Source: CAG-103 sp963627135
GTDB lineage: Bacteria; Bacillota; Clostridia; Oscillospirales; Oscillospiraceae
Length of the DNA stretch: 64,000 bases
Assembly: GCA_963627135.1 (NCBI GenBank)
Contig: CAVFZY010000008.1
Location: forward strand, 1 to 64,000
Direction of reading: 5' to 3'
Part shown: positions 1 through 8,005 of the stretch, piece after piece
How the letters are laid out: the number at the start of each line of letters is the position of its first letter
Position numbering within the stretch: the stretch's first letter is position 1
Program-made: the position numbers and the translations under genes
The notes under the pieces: model-generated
What the model was told of the DNA's origin: nothing
What the model saw: the letters and a program-made list of their open reading frames with translations, nothing else
Databases searched by the model: none

Positions 1-55
1 CATATCGCCTACATAGGGGGCTTTTTGTGCTGTCCGTACAAACTGGAGCAGTTCA

Positions 56-1396
56 TCAGCCTGCGGGCGGTTTTTCATCTGTGCAGCTGCGGCGCACCGT
101 GCGCAGCAGCAGTGTGAAGCTGAGCGTGAAGTTCACGCACTCGTTGAAATACAAAATAAAGATGTACCCCGCCAGCCCGAACTGCGGCAGCAGCACCCAC
201 ACGAGCACCACGCCGAGCGTGGCGTCGAGCACGTTGATGACCATGCAGCGCGTCTGCTGGCCGAGCCCGCGCAGGCAGCCGTCGGTCACGGTGTCGAGAT
301 ACATCACCGGTACGAGCGGCGCCAGCAGCCGGATGTAGCGCCCCGCGTCGTCCGAGTGGTAGATCAGCCGCCCGAGCGGCCCGGAAAATGCCAGCAGCAG
401 CACGGCCGTGCCGCACGCAAACAGCAGGCACCGGTACAGCAGCGTGCGCACCAGCTGCCGGATGTCCCCGCACCGGCCGGAGACCTGCGCCGTCGTCAGC
501 TCCGGTACGAGCAGATCTGCCAGCGCGTACAGCAGGCACGAGGGGAAGAGCACCACCGGCAGCGCCATGCCGTGCACGATGCCGTAGTCCGCGAGCGCGC
601 GGTCGGCCGTCAGGCCGGAGCTTTTGAGCCCGCGCGGGATGAGCAGGTGCTCCAGCGTCGTCAGCGACGTGCGCGCGTAGGCCGACACCGCCAGCGGCAG
701 CGCCACGGCGAGCATCCGCCGTGTCAGGTGCGGCACGGTGTCGCCGCCTCGGCGGTATTTGCGCCGGTCGAGCGCGTACATTGCCGTCATCAGCAGCAGC
801 GATACCATGTCCGCGCACGCGCCGCCTGCCGTGACGGCGGCGCAGCTCTGCTCGAGGTCGCCGGCGGCAGCAAAGGACAAAAACCACATCACGCACGTGA
901 TGCTCACCAGCTGCTCGATCAGATGCACGAGCGTCGGTTTCCACACGCGGCCGGAGGCGGTGAAGTATCCGTCCATGACCGACGAGAGCGCGATGCACGG
1001 CAGACTGATGCTCGTGATGCGCAGTGAGCGCACCGTGCGCGCGTCGCCGATCCAGAGAAAGCCAACGGGTTCGGCCAGAAAATACACCATCGTGCCCGCG
1101 CACAGGCCGAAAAACAGCGCGTAGCACGCGCACCGGCGCATCGCCCCCGTGACGCCCGCGCCGCGCTCAAGCCCCATCTCCTCGGAGATCAGGCGCGTGG
1201 TAGCAAAGCGGATGCCGGAGATGGCGAAGGTGGCGAACAGCACGCTCACCGACATGACGAGCTGGTACAGCCCGATGCCGGCCGCGCCGATGCGCCCGAC
1301 GATCCACGCCTGAAAGACGAGTCCGATGCAGCGCATCACGATCGACGAGCCGGTCATGAGCGCGGTGTTGACGATGAGCCTGCGATTCCTGTGCAC
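56..1396 (-). CDS. SpoVB-like MOP-superfamily polysaccharide flippase
   Basis: The 446-residue polytopic membrane protein resembles the MATE/SpoVB/Wzx (MOP) superfamily. Its N-terminal part has the typical pattern of a short basic stretch, a first helix and then 'GRIGAAGIGLYQLVMS', as in SpoVB-type proteins that translocate lipid-linked wall precursors. The frame is open further upstream to a TTG at 1471. I place the start at GTG 1396 because GGGAGGTC lies 8 bases ahead of it and because the upstream extension runs through a hairpin that follows tagD. It is the last gene of the wall-polymer cluster and may be transcribed partly separately, given the hairpin. The exact substrate is not visible; SpoVB proper acts in sporulation, but the neighbourhood suggests wall polymer export. 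Confidence 0.75.
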   Translation of the reverse strand: MHRNRRLIVNTALMTGSSIVMRCIGLVFQAWIVGRIGAAGIGLYQLVMSVSVLFATFAISGIRFATTRLISEEMGLERGAGVTGAMRRCACYALFFGLCAGTMVYFLAEPVGFLWIGDARTVRSLRITSISLPCIALSSVMDGYFTASGRVWKPTLVHLIEQLVSITCVMWFLSFAAAGDLEQSCAAVTAGGACADMVSLLLMTAMYALDRRKYRRGGDTVPHLTRRMLAVALPLAVSAYARTSLTTLEHLLIPRGLKSSGLTADRALADYGIVHGMALPVVLFPSCLLYALADLLVPELTTAQVSGRCGDIRQLVRTLLYRCLLFACGTAVLLLAFSGPLGRLIYHSDDAGRYIRLLAPLVPVMYLDTVTDGCLRGLGQQTRCMVINVLDATLGVVLVWVLLPQFGLAGYIFILYFNECVNFTLSFTLLLRTVRRSCTDEKPPAG

Positions 1397-1445
1397 GCGC
1401 GCGACCTCCCGACGCAGTTTGTACCACTCTATGGCGCGGGAGCGG

Positions 1446-1483
1446 AAAACATGCCGCCCGGTAAATACCAAGCGGCATGTTTT
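1446..1483 (-). terminator. Hairpin between tagD and the SpoVB-like gene
   Basis: Perfect 12-base inverted repeat (AAAACATGCCGC / GCGGCATGTTTT) just after the tagD stop. In the minus direction the second arm ends in TTTT, as in a weak intrinsic terminator. It would reduce read-through into the SpoVB-like gene. Confidence 0.6.
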
Positions 1484-1490
1484 GCGTTCT

Positions 1491-1880
1491 TCAGGTGTGC
1501 AGATCGGTCTTGATCTTTGTCGTGGAGATCTCGGGCGTGCGGGGGAGGTAGACGACCTCGCATTTGTCCTTCAGGAAGTCGAACTTGCCCTTCCAGTCGT
1601 CGCCCATGACGAACACGTCCACGTGGTATTTGTCCACGTCGGTGACTTTCTGATCCCAGTTCTCCTCCGGGATGACGAGGTCGACGTAGCGGATGGCCTC
1701 AAGCATCCGCTTGCGGTCCTCGTAGGAGAAGTAGCTCTTTTTGCGCTTTTCGTTCCAGTTGAATTCGTCCGTGCTCAGGGCCACGATCAGGTAATCGCCC
1801 TGCTCCTTGGCGCGGCGCAGGAGGTTGATGTGCCCGTAGTGCAGCAGGTCAAAGGTGCCGTAAGTGATGACGCGTCTCAT
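1491..1880 (-). CDS. tagD: Glycerol-3-phosphate cytidylyltransferase TagD
   Basis: The 129-residue protein has the full length of TagD/GCT enzymes, which make CDP-glycerol from CTP and glycerol 3-phosphate in the cytoplasm. It begins with the nucleotidyltransferase signature 'GTFDLLHYGH' (the HxGH motif at residues 14-17) and ends with 'ISTTKIK', the second conserved CTP-binding motif (family RTxGISTT-like). The start overlaps the stop of the upstream glycerophosphotransferase gene by four bases (ATGA), and AAGGGAG lies upstream. CDP-glycerol is the donor used by the neighbouring TagB/TagF-type enzyme, so the pair can add glycerol phosphate units to a wall polymer. Confidence 0.95.
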   Translation of the reverse strand: MRRVITYGTFDLLHYGHINLLRRAKEQGDYLIVALSTDEFNWNEKRKKSYFSYEDRKRMLEAIRYVDLVIPEENWDQKVTDVDKYHVDVFVMGDDWKGKFDFLKDKCEVVYLPRTPEISTTKIKTDLHT

Positions 1881-3025
1881 GTGTGCTCCCTTTCCCGGAG
1901 GCGCTCGGCCAGGAACGCGGCGACGCGCTTGGCGGAGTGTCCGTCTGTGTATTGGTTGGTCAGTTTCGTAAGTTGCAGGCGTTTGGCCCGCAGCGGATCG
2001 TCGCCTGCGGTGAGCTGCTCGAAAAACGCGCGGAAATCGTCCGGCGTGTCGAGCATGGCCGCGCTTTCGCGCAGCGGCTGCGGGTCGATGGCAAAGCCCG
2101 GCTGTTTGGCGTAGGCGTCGATGTCCTCGAATGTCAGCCCCACGGGCTTGCCCGTGAGCAGGTAGTCGAACAGCACGGAGGAATAGTCCGTGATGAGTGC
2201 ATCCGTGCAGGCGAGAAATTCGTAGGACGTGATGCCGTGCGCGGCAAAGAGCCCATCGTCGATCAAGCGAAGGTTGCTCAGTTCCAGCGCACAGATGTGC
2301 GCAAGGTCCTGCGCCGGGTGGGGCTTGACGATCACGAGCGTGTTCGTCGCCCGCGCGGCCTCATTCACGGCCGCAGCAGCTGCCGGGTCATGGATGACGG
2401 GGATGGAGATGTCCGTCGTCGCGACGAGGCTATTCTTGTGCTGCCGGTATGTGGGATACCAGATGACGAAGCGGTCAAACTCCGCACCGAAGATGTCCTT
2501 CAGGTCGCATTTGTGCGTGAACAGGTCGTCGTTGCGCGGGAAGCCGAGCGTGACGAGCTTTTCCGGCGGGATGTGGAATTCATAGCTGTTTACCGCGTCA
2601 AAAAACGGGGCCTGACTCAGCGCCCAGTCGGTTGTCGGGTCGCAGAAATAGTAGTCGTGCACGCTCTTGAGCGGGCTGCCGTGCGTCAGGTACAGGTGCA
2701 CGGTCTCCGGCCGGAGCTTCTGGAGCTGACCGTTGCAGTCCACGATGGCGGCGGCGCGGGCGCGCAGCCAAAACAGCCGCAGCCGCGCCCATTTCCCCTG
2801 CGTGCCGGCAAAGGCCACGTTTTTTTCGTGCACGTCCCGGAAAGCCGCCGGATCCGGCACGATCCACACGAGCCGGTACCGGTCGTTCCAGCCCTGGGCC
2901 AGCAGCGTCCGGTACAGGGCGCCGGTGTTGTCGCCCAGGGGCGGCGCGCTCTCGAGCAGGATGACCGGCTTGCCGGGCAGCAGGCTCAGCAGCCGCACGA
3001 GCAGGCGTTTCAAGCTTTGTTTCAT
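1877..3025 (-). CDS. CDP-glycerol glycerophosphotransferase family protein
   Basis: The 382-residue protein carries features of the Glyphos_transf family (TagB, TagF): 'YLTHGSPLK' around residue 113, 'WYPTYR', 'VIVKPHP' and 'DALITDYSSVLFDYL', which is the conserved nucleotide-sugar-like binding end of the GT-B fold. It transfers glycerol phosphate (or a related alditol phosphate) from a CDP carrier to a lipid-linked glycan at the inner membrane face. It overlaps tagD by four bases and the flippase gene by four bases, so the three are translationally coupled. Whether it is a primase (TagB), a polymerase (TagF) or a decorating enzyme cannot be read from sequence. It is shorter than TagF and near TagB length. 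Confidence 0.88.
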   Translation of the reverse strand: MKQSLKRLLVRLLSLLPGKPVILLESAPPLGDNTGALYRTLLAQGWNDRYRLVWIVPDPAAFRDVHEKNVAFAGTQGKWARLRLFWLRARAAAIVDCNGQLQKLRPETVHLYLTHGSPLKSVHDYYFCDPTTDWALSQAPFFDAVNSYEFHIPPEKLVTLGFPRNDDLFTHKCDLKDIFGAEFDRFVIWYPTYRQHKNSLVATTDISIPVIHDPAAAAAVNEAARATNTLVIVKPHPAQDLAHICALELSNLRLIDDGLFAAHGITSYEFLACTDALITDYSSVLFDYLLTGKPVGLTFEDIDAYAKQPGFAIDPQPLRESAAMLDTPDDFRAFFEQLTAGDDPLRAKRLQLTKLTNQYTDGHSAKRVAAFLAERLREREHT

Positions 3026-4554
3026 TTTCTCAGAACCTTTCGCACCATGCCGCCGACGAGGGCCTTTTCATATCCGTTCATGGACAGCAGCCACACGGAG
3101 GCACAGTAGATCGCTGTGTAGACCACGATGCCGCCGAGCAGCACCGGAATGCTGTAGAGGTTCACAAACAGCATCATCAGCACGCCGCATGCGGCGGGCG
3201 GCAGCAGGCCGAGCGCCATGCGGCCGATGTTTTTCCAGAACACGGTCACATCGATGTTCAGCCGCCGCTGATAGAAGATGTTCATCACGAGCCCGTTTGC
3301 CAGCGCAACGGCGATGGCCGTGCCGATCGCGCAGCCGATCGCGCCGAGGTACTGGCACAGCCAGATGCTGATGGCGAGGTTGCCGAGCGCCATCGCACCG
3401 TAGATGATCGAGCGGTATTTGTGCAGGTTCTGCGCGCGCTGCATCTCGATGCCGAGGTTTTGTGTCAGCGGCACCATGCCGGGGATGATGAGCAGCAGCA
3501 CGATGATATACGCATCGTCATAGCCCGGCCCGGCCCAGAAATAGATAAACGGCTTGCCGAAGAAGAGGATGCCCGTGCACACGAGCGACAGGATCAGAAA
3601 CTGGATGCGTCCCACACGCACGAACAGCTCCGTGAGCACGGTGCGCAGGCGTGCTTTGTCGTCTTTGTTGTCCTGCACGAGCTGGTGGATGCGCGGCGTG
3701 AACACGGACGACACCGCCGTCGAAAACGAGATGAAGTACGTGTGCAGCTGCTGGCCGACGGCGTAGACCGCCGTGGCGGCCGTGCCGCAGTAGCGCGTGA
3801 TGATGAGCTTGTCGAGGTTGTTGTTGACCTGATCGACAACCATGTTGATGGCGATGAAGCCCGAGAACACGGCGATGTCCTTGAGCACGGCACCGTCAAA
3901 GCCCCGGAACAGGACCCGAATGTGCAGCTTGCCGAAGCAGTAGATCAGCCGCAGCACATCCACGAACACGGAGATCGTCACCGTGACGACGACCATGCCG
4001 ATCGAGCCGTAGCCCGCCAGCAGCACCGGCAGTGTCACGAGCGGGGACACGACCGTGCGCAAAATCTCCGTCGCCTTCAGGAACACGAACTGCTCCTGCG
4101 CGCTGATGATGTTGCTGAACACGCTCATCGGGAAGCTCACGGCAAGGTTCGCCGTCAGCAGCAGCATGAGGATGCGCGCCGTATGGTACTCGGCGTCCGT
4201 CAGGCCGGTCTTGAACACCATCTCCAGATGGAACGTTAGGTACAGACCGCACGCGAGCGCGATGAGCCCGATGACGGAAAACACGATCAGGAACAGGCCG
4301 TTGAGCCGCGCGATCTGATCGTCTGCCTTTTCCTTGAGGTAGAGGATGTAGTAGCGCACGTAGCTGCCGCCGAAGCCGAGACTGAGCACCGACAAAATGG
4401 CGATCGTCGAGGCAACGGTGGAGTACAGGCCATATTCGCTCTTGCCGAGGATGCGCAGCATGAATGGCGTGTAGGCGACCGAGACGATGATGTTGAGCGT
4501 CATCTGCACATACGTGAGCAGAGAGCCGGAACGCAGTTGATTGTGATGCTTCAT
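3022..4554 (-). CDS. Wzx-like lipopolysaccharide/teichoic acid flippase
   Basis: A 510-residue protein with about 14 hydrophobic segments. Its N-terminal region 'SLLTYVQMTLNIIVSVAYTPFMLRILG' followed by 'SEYGLYS' is typical of RfbX/Wzx-type oligosaccharide flippases. It should move an undecaprenyl-linked repeat unit across the membrane. It sits between a glycosyltransferase and the glycerophosphotransferase with essentially no spacing, as expected in a repeat-unit assembly operon. It is the second MOP-type transporter of this operon; MurJ and the SpoVB-like protein are the others. The ribosome site is weak, so coupling to the preceding gene is likely. Confidence 0.88.
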   Translation of the reverse strand: MKHHNQLRSGSLLTYVQMTLNIIVSVAYTPFMLRILGKSEYGLYSTVASTIAILSVLSLGFGGSYVRYYILYLKEKADDQIARLNGLFLIVFSVIGLIALACGLYLTFHLEMVFKTGLTDAEYHTARILMLLLTANLAVSFPMSVFSNIISAQEQFVFLKATEILRTVVSPLVTLPVLLAGYGSIGMVVVTVTISVFVDVLRLIYCFGKLHIRVLFRGFDGAVLKDIAVFSGFIAINMVVDQVNNNLDKLIITRYCGTAATAVYAVGQQLHTYFISFSTAVSSVFTPRIHQLVQDNKDDKARLRTVLTELFVRVGRIQFLILSLVCTGILFFGKPFIYFWAGPGYDDAYIIVLLLIIPGMVPLTQNLGIEMQRAQNLHKYRSIIYGAMALGNLAISIWLCQYLGAIGCAIGTAIAVALANGLVMNIFYQRRLNIDVTVFWKNIGRMALGLLPPAACGVLMMLFVNLYSIPVLLGGIVVYTAIYCASVWLLSMNGYEKALVGGMVRKVLRK

Positions 4555-4558
4555 AGTG

Positions 4559-5530
4559 TCAGTGTCCGGCGGCGGAAAACAGCAGGTGCACGGCCCGGTA
4601 TTGCTTCTTTCCGAGCAGAGACAGCACCAGCTTCTTGCGCGCCGGATAGCCTTTCAGATAGGGGTTGTGCCGGTAGTCGGGGAAGCGCGCGGCGGTAAAG
4701 GCCAGCAGCTGCGGTAGCAGCGGGTGCGCGCTCTGCGCTTTGAGGATGCGCACGGACGCATCGTAGAGCACGTTGTCCACACAGAGCTTGCCGAGCTCGT
4801 TTTTGTATTGCTCGAACAGACCCCGCGCCTGATACCACGTCAGCACGTCGTCGATCGCGTCCATGATCTCGGCGTTGGCGTCGAGTGCACGCTTGGTCAC
4901 GGAGCCCTCGTGCTGCCGGTAGAGGTAGAGCACGTCCGGCAGGATCACAACGGACTTTGCCGCCGTGAGCATTTTGCGCGTCATGCACAGATCCTCGCCC
5001 CAGCCGCGGGCACGAAAGCGGATGTCCGCGTCCGTGAACAGGGTGCGCCGCCAGGCGGCGATGCAGGCTGACGGGCGGTTGAGCAGCAGGGCGGGGGTTT
5101 CCTGAAGCGTCAGGGGCGTATGCAGCGGCAGGTCGTCGGTGAACACCGCGCCGTTGTTGTCGCCGGTCATGCGCAGGCCAAAATAGCACACGTCGGCCGG
5201 CATCTCGGCCAGCGCGGCAGCCAGTACGGCGAACGCCTCCGGCGTGTAGCTGTCGTCACTGTCGAGAAAGAGCACATAGTCGCCCTGTGCGAGCGGGAGC
5301 GCCGCGTTGCGCGCGTCGCCCGCGCCGCCATTGGCCTTGTGCAGCACGCGGATGTACTCCGGATGCTCGCGCGCGAGCGTGTCGCAGATCGCGCCGCTCT
5401 CGCCGTCGGTCGAGCCGTCGTCCACAAGCAGGATCTCAAAGTCCGCGCCGGTCTGCCCCAGCACGGAGCCCACACTTTCGCGCAGATATTCCCAGCCGTT
5501 GTAGACCGGGATGATGACACTGAATTTCAT
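4559..5530 (-). CDS. Family 2 glycosyltransferase
   Basis: The 323-residue protein opens with the GT2 (GT-A fold) signature: 'FSVIIPVYNGWEYL', then 'EILLVDDGSTD' and 'GDYVLFLDSDDSY', which supplies the DxD-like metal and nucleotide-sugar site. The C-terminal half is a helical acceptor-binding region without obvious membrane segments. A clear GGAGGAAGC site precedes the ATG. It is similar in layout to the next gene upstream (5552-6535) and the two probably arose by duplication. It would add a sugar to the lipid-linked repeat unit; donor and acceptor cannot be named. Confidence 0.92.
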   Translation of the reverse strand: MKFSVIIPVYNGWEYLRESVGSVLGQTGADFEILLVDDGSTDGESGAICDTLAREHPEYIRVLHKANGGAGDARNAALPLAQGDYVLFLDSDDSYTPEAFAVLAAALAEMPADVCYFGLRMTGDNNGAVFTDDLPLHTPLTLQETPALLLNRPSACIAAWRRTLFTDADIRFRARGWGEDLCMTRKMLTAAKSVVILPDVLYLYRQHEGSVTKRALDANAEIMDAIDDVLTWYQARGLFEQYKNELGKLCVDNVLYDASVRILKAQSAHPLLPQLLAFTAARFPDYRHNPYLKGYPARKKLVLSLLGKKQYRAVHLLFSAAGH

Positions 5531-5551
5531 AGCTTCCTCCAGTACGGGTGC

Positions 5552-6535
5552 TCAGCCGAGCTTATCCTTCACGGCGAAGAGCATCCGCACAGTGCGGTAT
5601 TTGCGCTGCCGCAGCAGGCGCAGGATCAGCTTGTGGCTGCGCGGGAGCGTCTGCAGGTATGGGTTTTCCAGATAGTCCGGGAACTGTGCCTGCACGTAGT
5701 CCTGAAACCGGTCGAGCAGTTCGCTCTCCGGGTTCACGCGCAGCACGCGCACCGAGGCCGCGAGCAGCACGTGATCCACGGCCAGGCGCGACAGCTCGTT
5801 ATAGTAGCGCTCGAACAGGCCGTTTTTGCGGTACCAGTTGAGCAGATTGTCAAACGCAGTGAACAGTTCGGCGTTGCGTGCCGTGTTCGTGTTGCGCGTG
5901 ATGGAGTTGGTGCGGTCGACGTAGTAATACAGGATGTCCGGCACGAAGGCGACGCTCTTGGCCAGCGCCAGCAGCTTCACGGACGTGCACAGATCCTCAT
6001 ACCAGATGCGCGCCGGGTAGCGCACACCGGAATCCAGAAACAGGCTGCGCCGCCAGATGCGGCTCCAGGGGGAGGGCATGGTCTGCATCAGCTCGGGCGT
6101 GTCGGCGAGCGTGAAGGTGCGGTCGGTCGGCAGGTGATCCACGAGCTCCTTGACCACGACACCGTTTGCTTCCAGCGCCGCGCCGAAGCTGATGATGTCG
6201 CTCCCGAAGCGCACGACGGCGTCGTGCAGCACATGGAACATGTTGGGGGGGATGTAGTCGTCGCTGTCGATGAAGATCAGGTACTCGCCCTGCGCAGCCT
6301 CGATGCCGACGTTGCGCGCCTCGCCCACGCCGCCGTTCGGCTTGTGGATGGCACGGATGCGCTCCGGGTGCGCCGCGGCATAGCGGTCGCAGATCTCGCC
6401 GCTCTCGCCGTCGGTCGAGCCGTCGTCGATGAGGATGATCTCATAGTCGGTAAAATCCTGCGCCAGCACGGAGTCGATGCACTTGGGCAGGTAGTCCTTG
6501 ACGTTGTAGACCGGGATGACAACACTGAAGATCAT
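5552..6535 (-). CDS. Family 2 glycosyltransferase (paralogue of the next gene)
   Basis: The 327-residue protein starts 'MIFSVVIPVYNVKDYL' and has 'YEIILIDDGSTDGESG' and 'GEYLIFIDSDDYI', the GT2 nucleotide-sugar and metal sites. The frame is open upstream, but the ATG at 6535 overlaps the stop of the Wzy-like gene (ATGA), which fixes the start. Its C-terminus ('LPRSHKLILRLLRQRKYRTVRMLF') matches that of the downstream GT2 ('KKLVLSLLGKKQYRAVHLLF'), so the two are paralogues. It likely adds a different sugar of the same repeat unit. Sugar specificity is unknown. Confidence 0.92.
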   Translation of the reverse strand: MIFSVVIPVYNVKDYLPKCIDSVLAQDFTDYEIILIDDGSTDGESGEICDRYAAAHPERIRAIHKPNGGVGEARNVGIEAAQGEYLIFIDSDDYIPPNMFHVLHDAVVRFGSDIISFGAALEANGVVVKELVDHLPTDRTFTLADTPELMQTMPSPWSRIWRRSLFLDSGVRYPARIWYEDLCTSVKLLALAKSVAFVPDILYYYVDRTNSITRNTNTARNAELFTAFDNLLNWYRKNGLFERYYNELSRLAVDHVLLAASVRVLRVNPESELLDRFQDYVQAQFPDYLENPYLQTLPRSHKLILRLLRQRKYRTVRMLFAVKDKLG

Positions 6536-8001
6536 AAACTTTTCTCCTCTCCGTCCGGCAGTGTGTCCGGCTGCTCGCTGCGCATCTGCGTCAGGTAATA
6601 GACCACGGCCAGCAGCACCGACATATAGATCGAGGCGTTTGGCCGCCGCAGCACGCCGGCGGTACAGTAGGCATAGACCAGGCACAGGCAAAGCGCGATG
6701 CCGAAGGCGCCGGCCTCCACCGTGAAGTATTTGCGGAAATCTTGGATCAGGCACTTGACGATCAGGTACAGGAAATAGCCGATGAAGGCGACCATCATGG
6801 CCAGACCCACCCAGCCGTAGAGGAAGCAGATGCCGTGGAAATCATTCTCCACGTCATAGATCTCGCCGTCAAAGGCCATGCGGCCGAGCTCCATGCCGAA
6901 CAGGCGGGAGGTGAACGGCTGCTCGTCGAGCAGCATCTCGCAGAAGACGATCTTGCGGTGACGGGTCGCCGTGATGTCCGTGACCTGATCGGAATAGCCG
7001 TAGGCGGACATGACGCGCGCCGTACCGAAGCGCTGACACATGTTCGGGGTGTAGAAGTTATAGATCGTGCACAGGGCGTGGTAGCGCTCCTCGGGTGTGA
7101 CGGTGGAAGTGCCGTCTTTGTTGCCCTCGGCGCGCTTGATCATGCGCTCGGCGTCGTTCTGCTTGTAGCTCATGGCCTCATTGTAGCGGTTCTGGTTGAT
7201 ATACATGGGCGACTGCTTGTAGGTCGCACAGCATGCGGCGAGGACGAGCACCAGCACGGCAATGTAGCGCTTGGAGGTGCGAGCCTTGCCGGTCAGCACC
7301 AGCACGATCGGCACGCCCAGCGCGGCCACGGCGATCGAGAAGAATGCCAGGCGCGTGCCCATGAGGTAGAGCTGCGCCAGCGCAGCGACGCTCGTGACTG
7401 TGAACAGCAGAAAGTTCTTTCTGCGGTAGCACAGCAGAATGACGATGGGCGCGAGAATGCTCATGATCGCGCTCTGCGCATTGCCGAACGTGTACCAGCC
7501 AAGGATGCCCACATTAGTGGACTGATAGGTCGCCGAGGAGGTGTGCGTGAGCACGCTCACGACGACTGAGGCCGTGATGATCCAGAAGTCGAGCATCAGG
7601 CCGGTCTCAAACGCGCGGTAGCACTTGTTGTTCGCCCGCAGGAAGGAGATGAAGCACAGCACGAACAGCGGCATCTGCACGACGCGCACAAAGTTGGTCA
7701 GGTCGTAGACGATGCGCTGGTAGCCGACGATAAAGCAGGAGATGCAGTGTCCGACGAGCAGGAAGGCGCAGGCGGCGATGGCGATGCCGTAGACCTTTTT
7801 GCGCGACGAGGTCACAAACCCGAGCACGCACACAACGGCGAACACGGCGAAGCGCAGCAGCAGCGTGATCGTATTGCTCATACCGAGCCGGTCCGTCCAG
7901 AAGGACAGGATGTCCATCAGCGGCTGGATCGTCATGAGGACGATGAGGAACGTGGGCAGATGGCGCGCGAGCGCGCCGGAAGCGTGTGTTTCTTGACTCA
8001 T
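6532..8001 (-). CDS. O-antigen ligase / Wzy-like polymerase (copy 1)
   Basis: A 489-residue protein with about ten or more membrane helices and one long extracytoplasmic loop (roughly residues 255-370), the layout of Wzy polymerases and WaaL ligases. The N-terminus 'FLIVLMTIQPLMDILSFW' is closely matched by the second Wzy-like protein encoded at 11268-12677 ('LIGLCIAQPLLDVLSFW'), and both share 'ENDFHG' after the big loop and 'VLRRPNAS' near the C-terminus, so they are paralogues. AAAGGAG precedes the ATG. It probably joins repeat units, or ligates the finished polymer to its acceptor, outside the membrane. Confidence 0.85.
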   Translation of the reverse strand: MSQETHASGALARHLPTFLIVLMTIQPLMDILSFWTDRLGMSNTITLLLRFAVFAVVCVLGFVTSSRKKVYGIAIAACAFLLVGHCISCFIVGYQRIVYDLTNFVRVVQMPLFVLCFISFLRANNKCYRAFETGLMLDFWIITASVVVSVLTHTSSATYQSTNVGILGWYTFGNAQSAIMSILAPIVILLCYRRKNFLLFTVTSVAALAQLYLMGTRLAFFSIAVAALGVPIVLVLTGKARTSKRYIAVLVLVLAACCATYKQSPMYINQNRYNEAMSYKQNDAERMIKRAEGNKDGTSTVTPEERYHALCTIYNFYTPNMCQRFGTARVMSAYGYSDQVTDITATRHRKIVFCEMLLDEQPFTSRLFGMELGRMAFDGEIYDVENDFHGICFLYGWVGLAMMVAFIGYFLYLIVKCLIQDFRKYFTVEAGAFGIALCLCLVYAYCTAGVLRRPNASIYMSVLLAVVYYLTQMRSEQPDTLPDGEEKSL

Positions 8002-8005
8002 GAAT

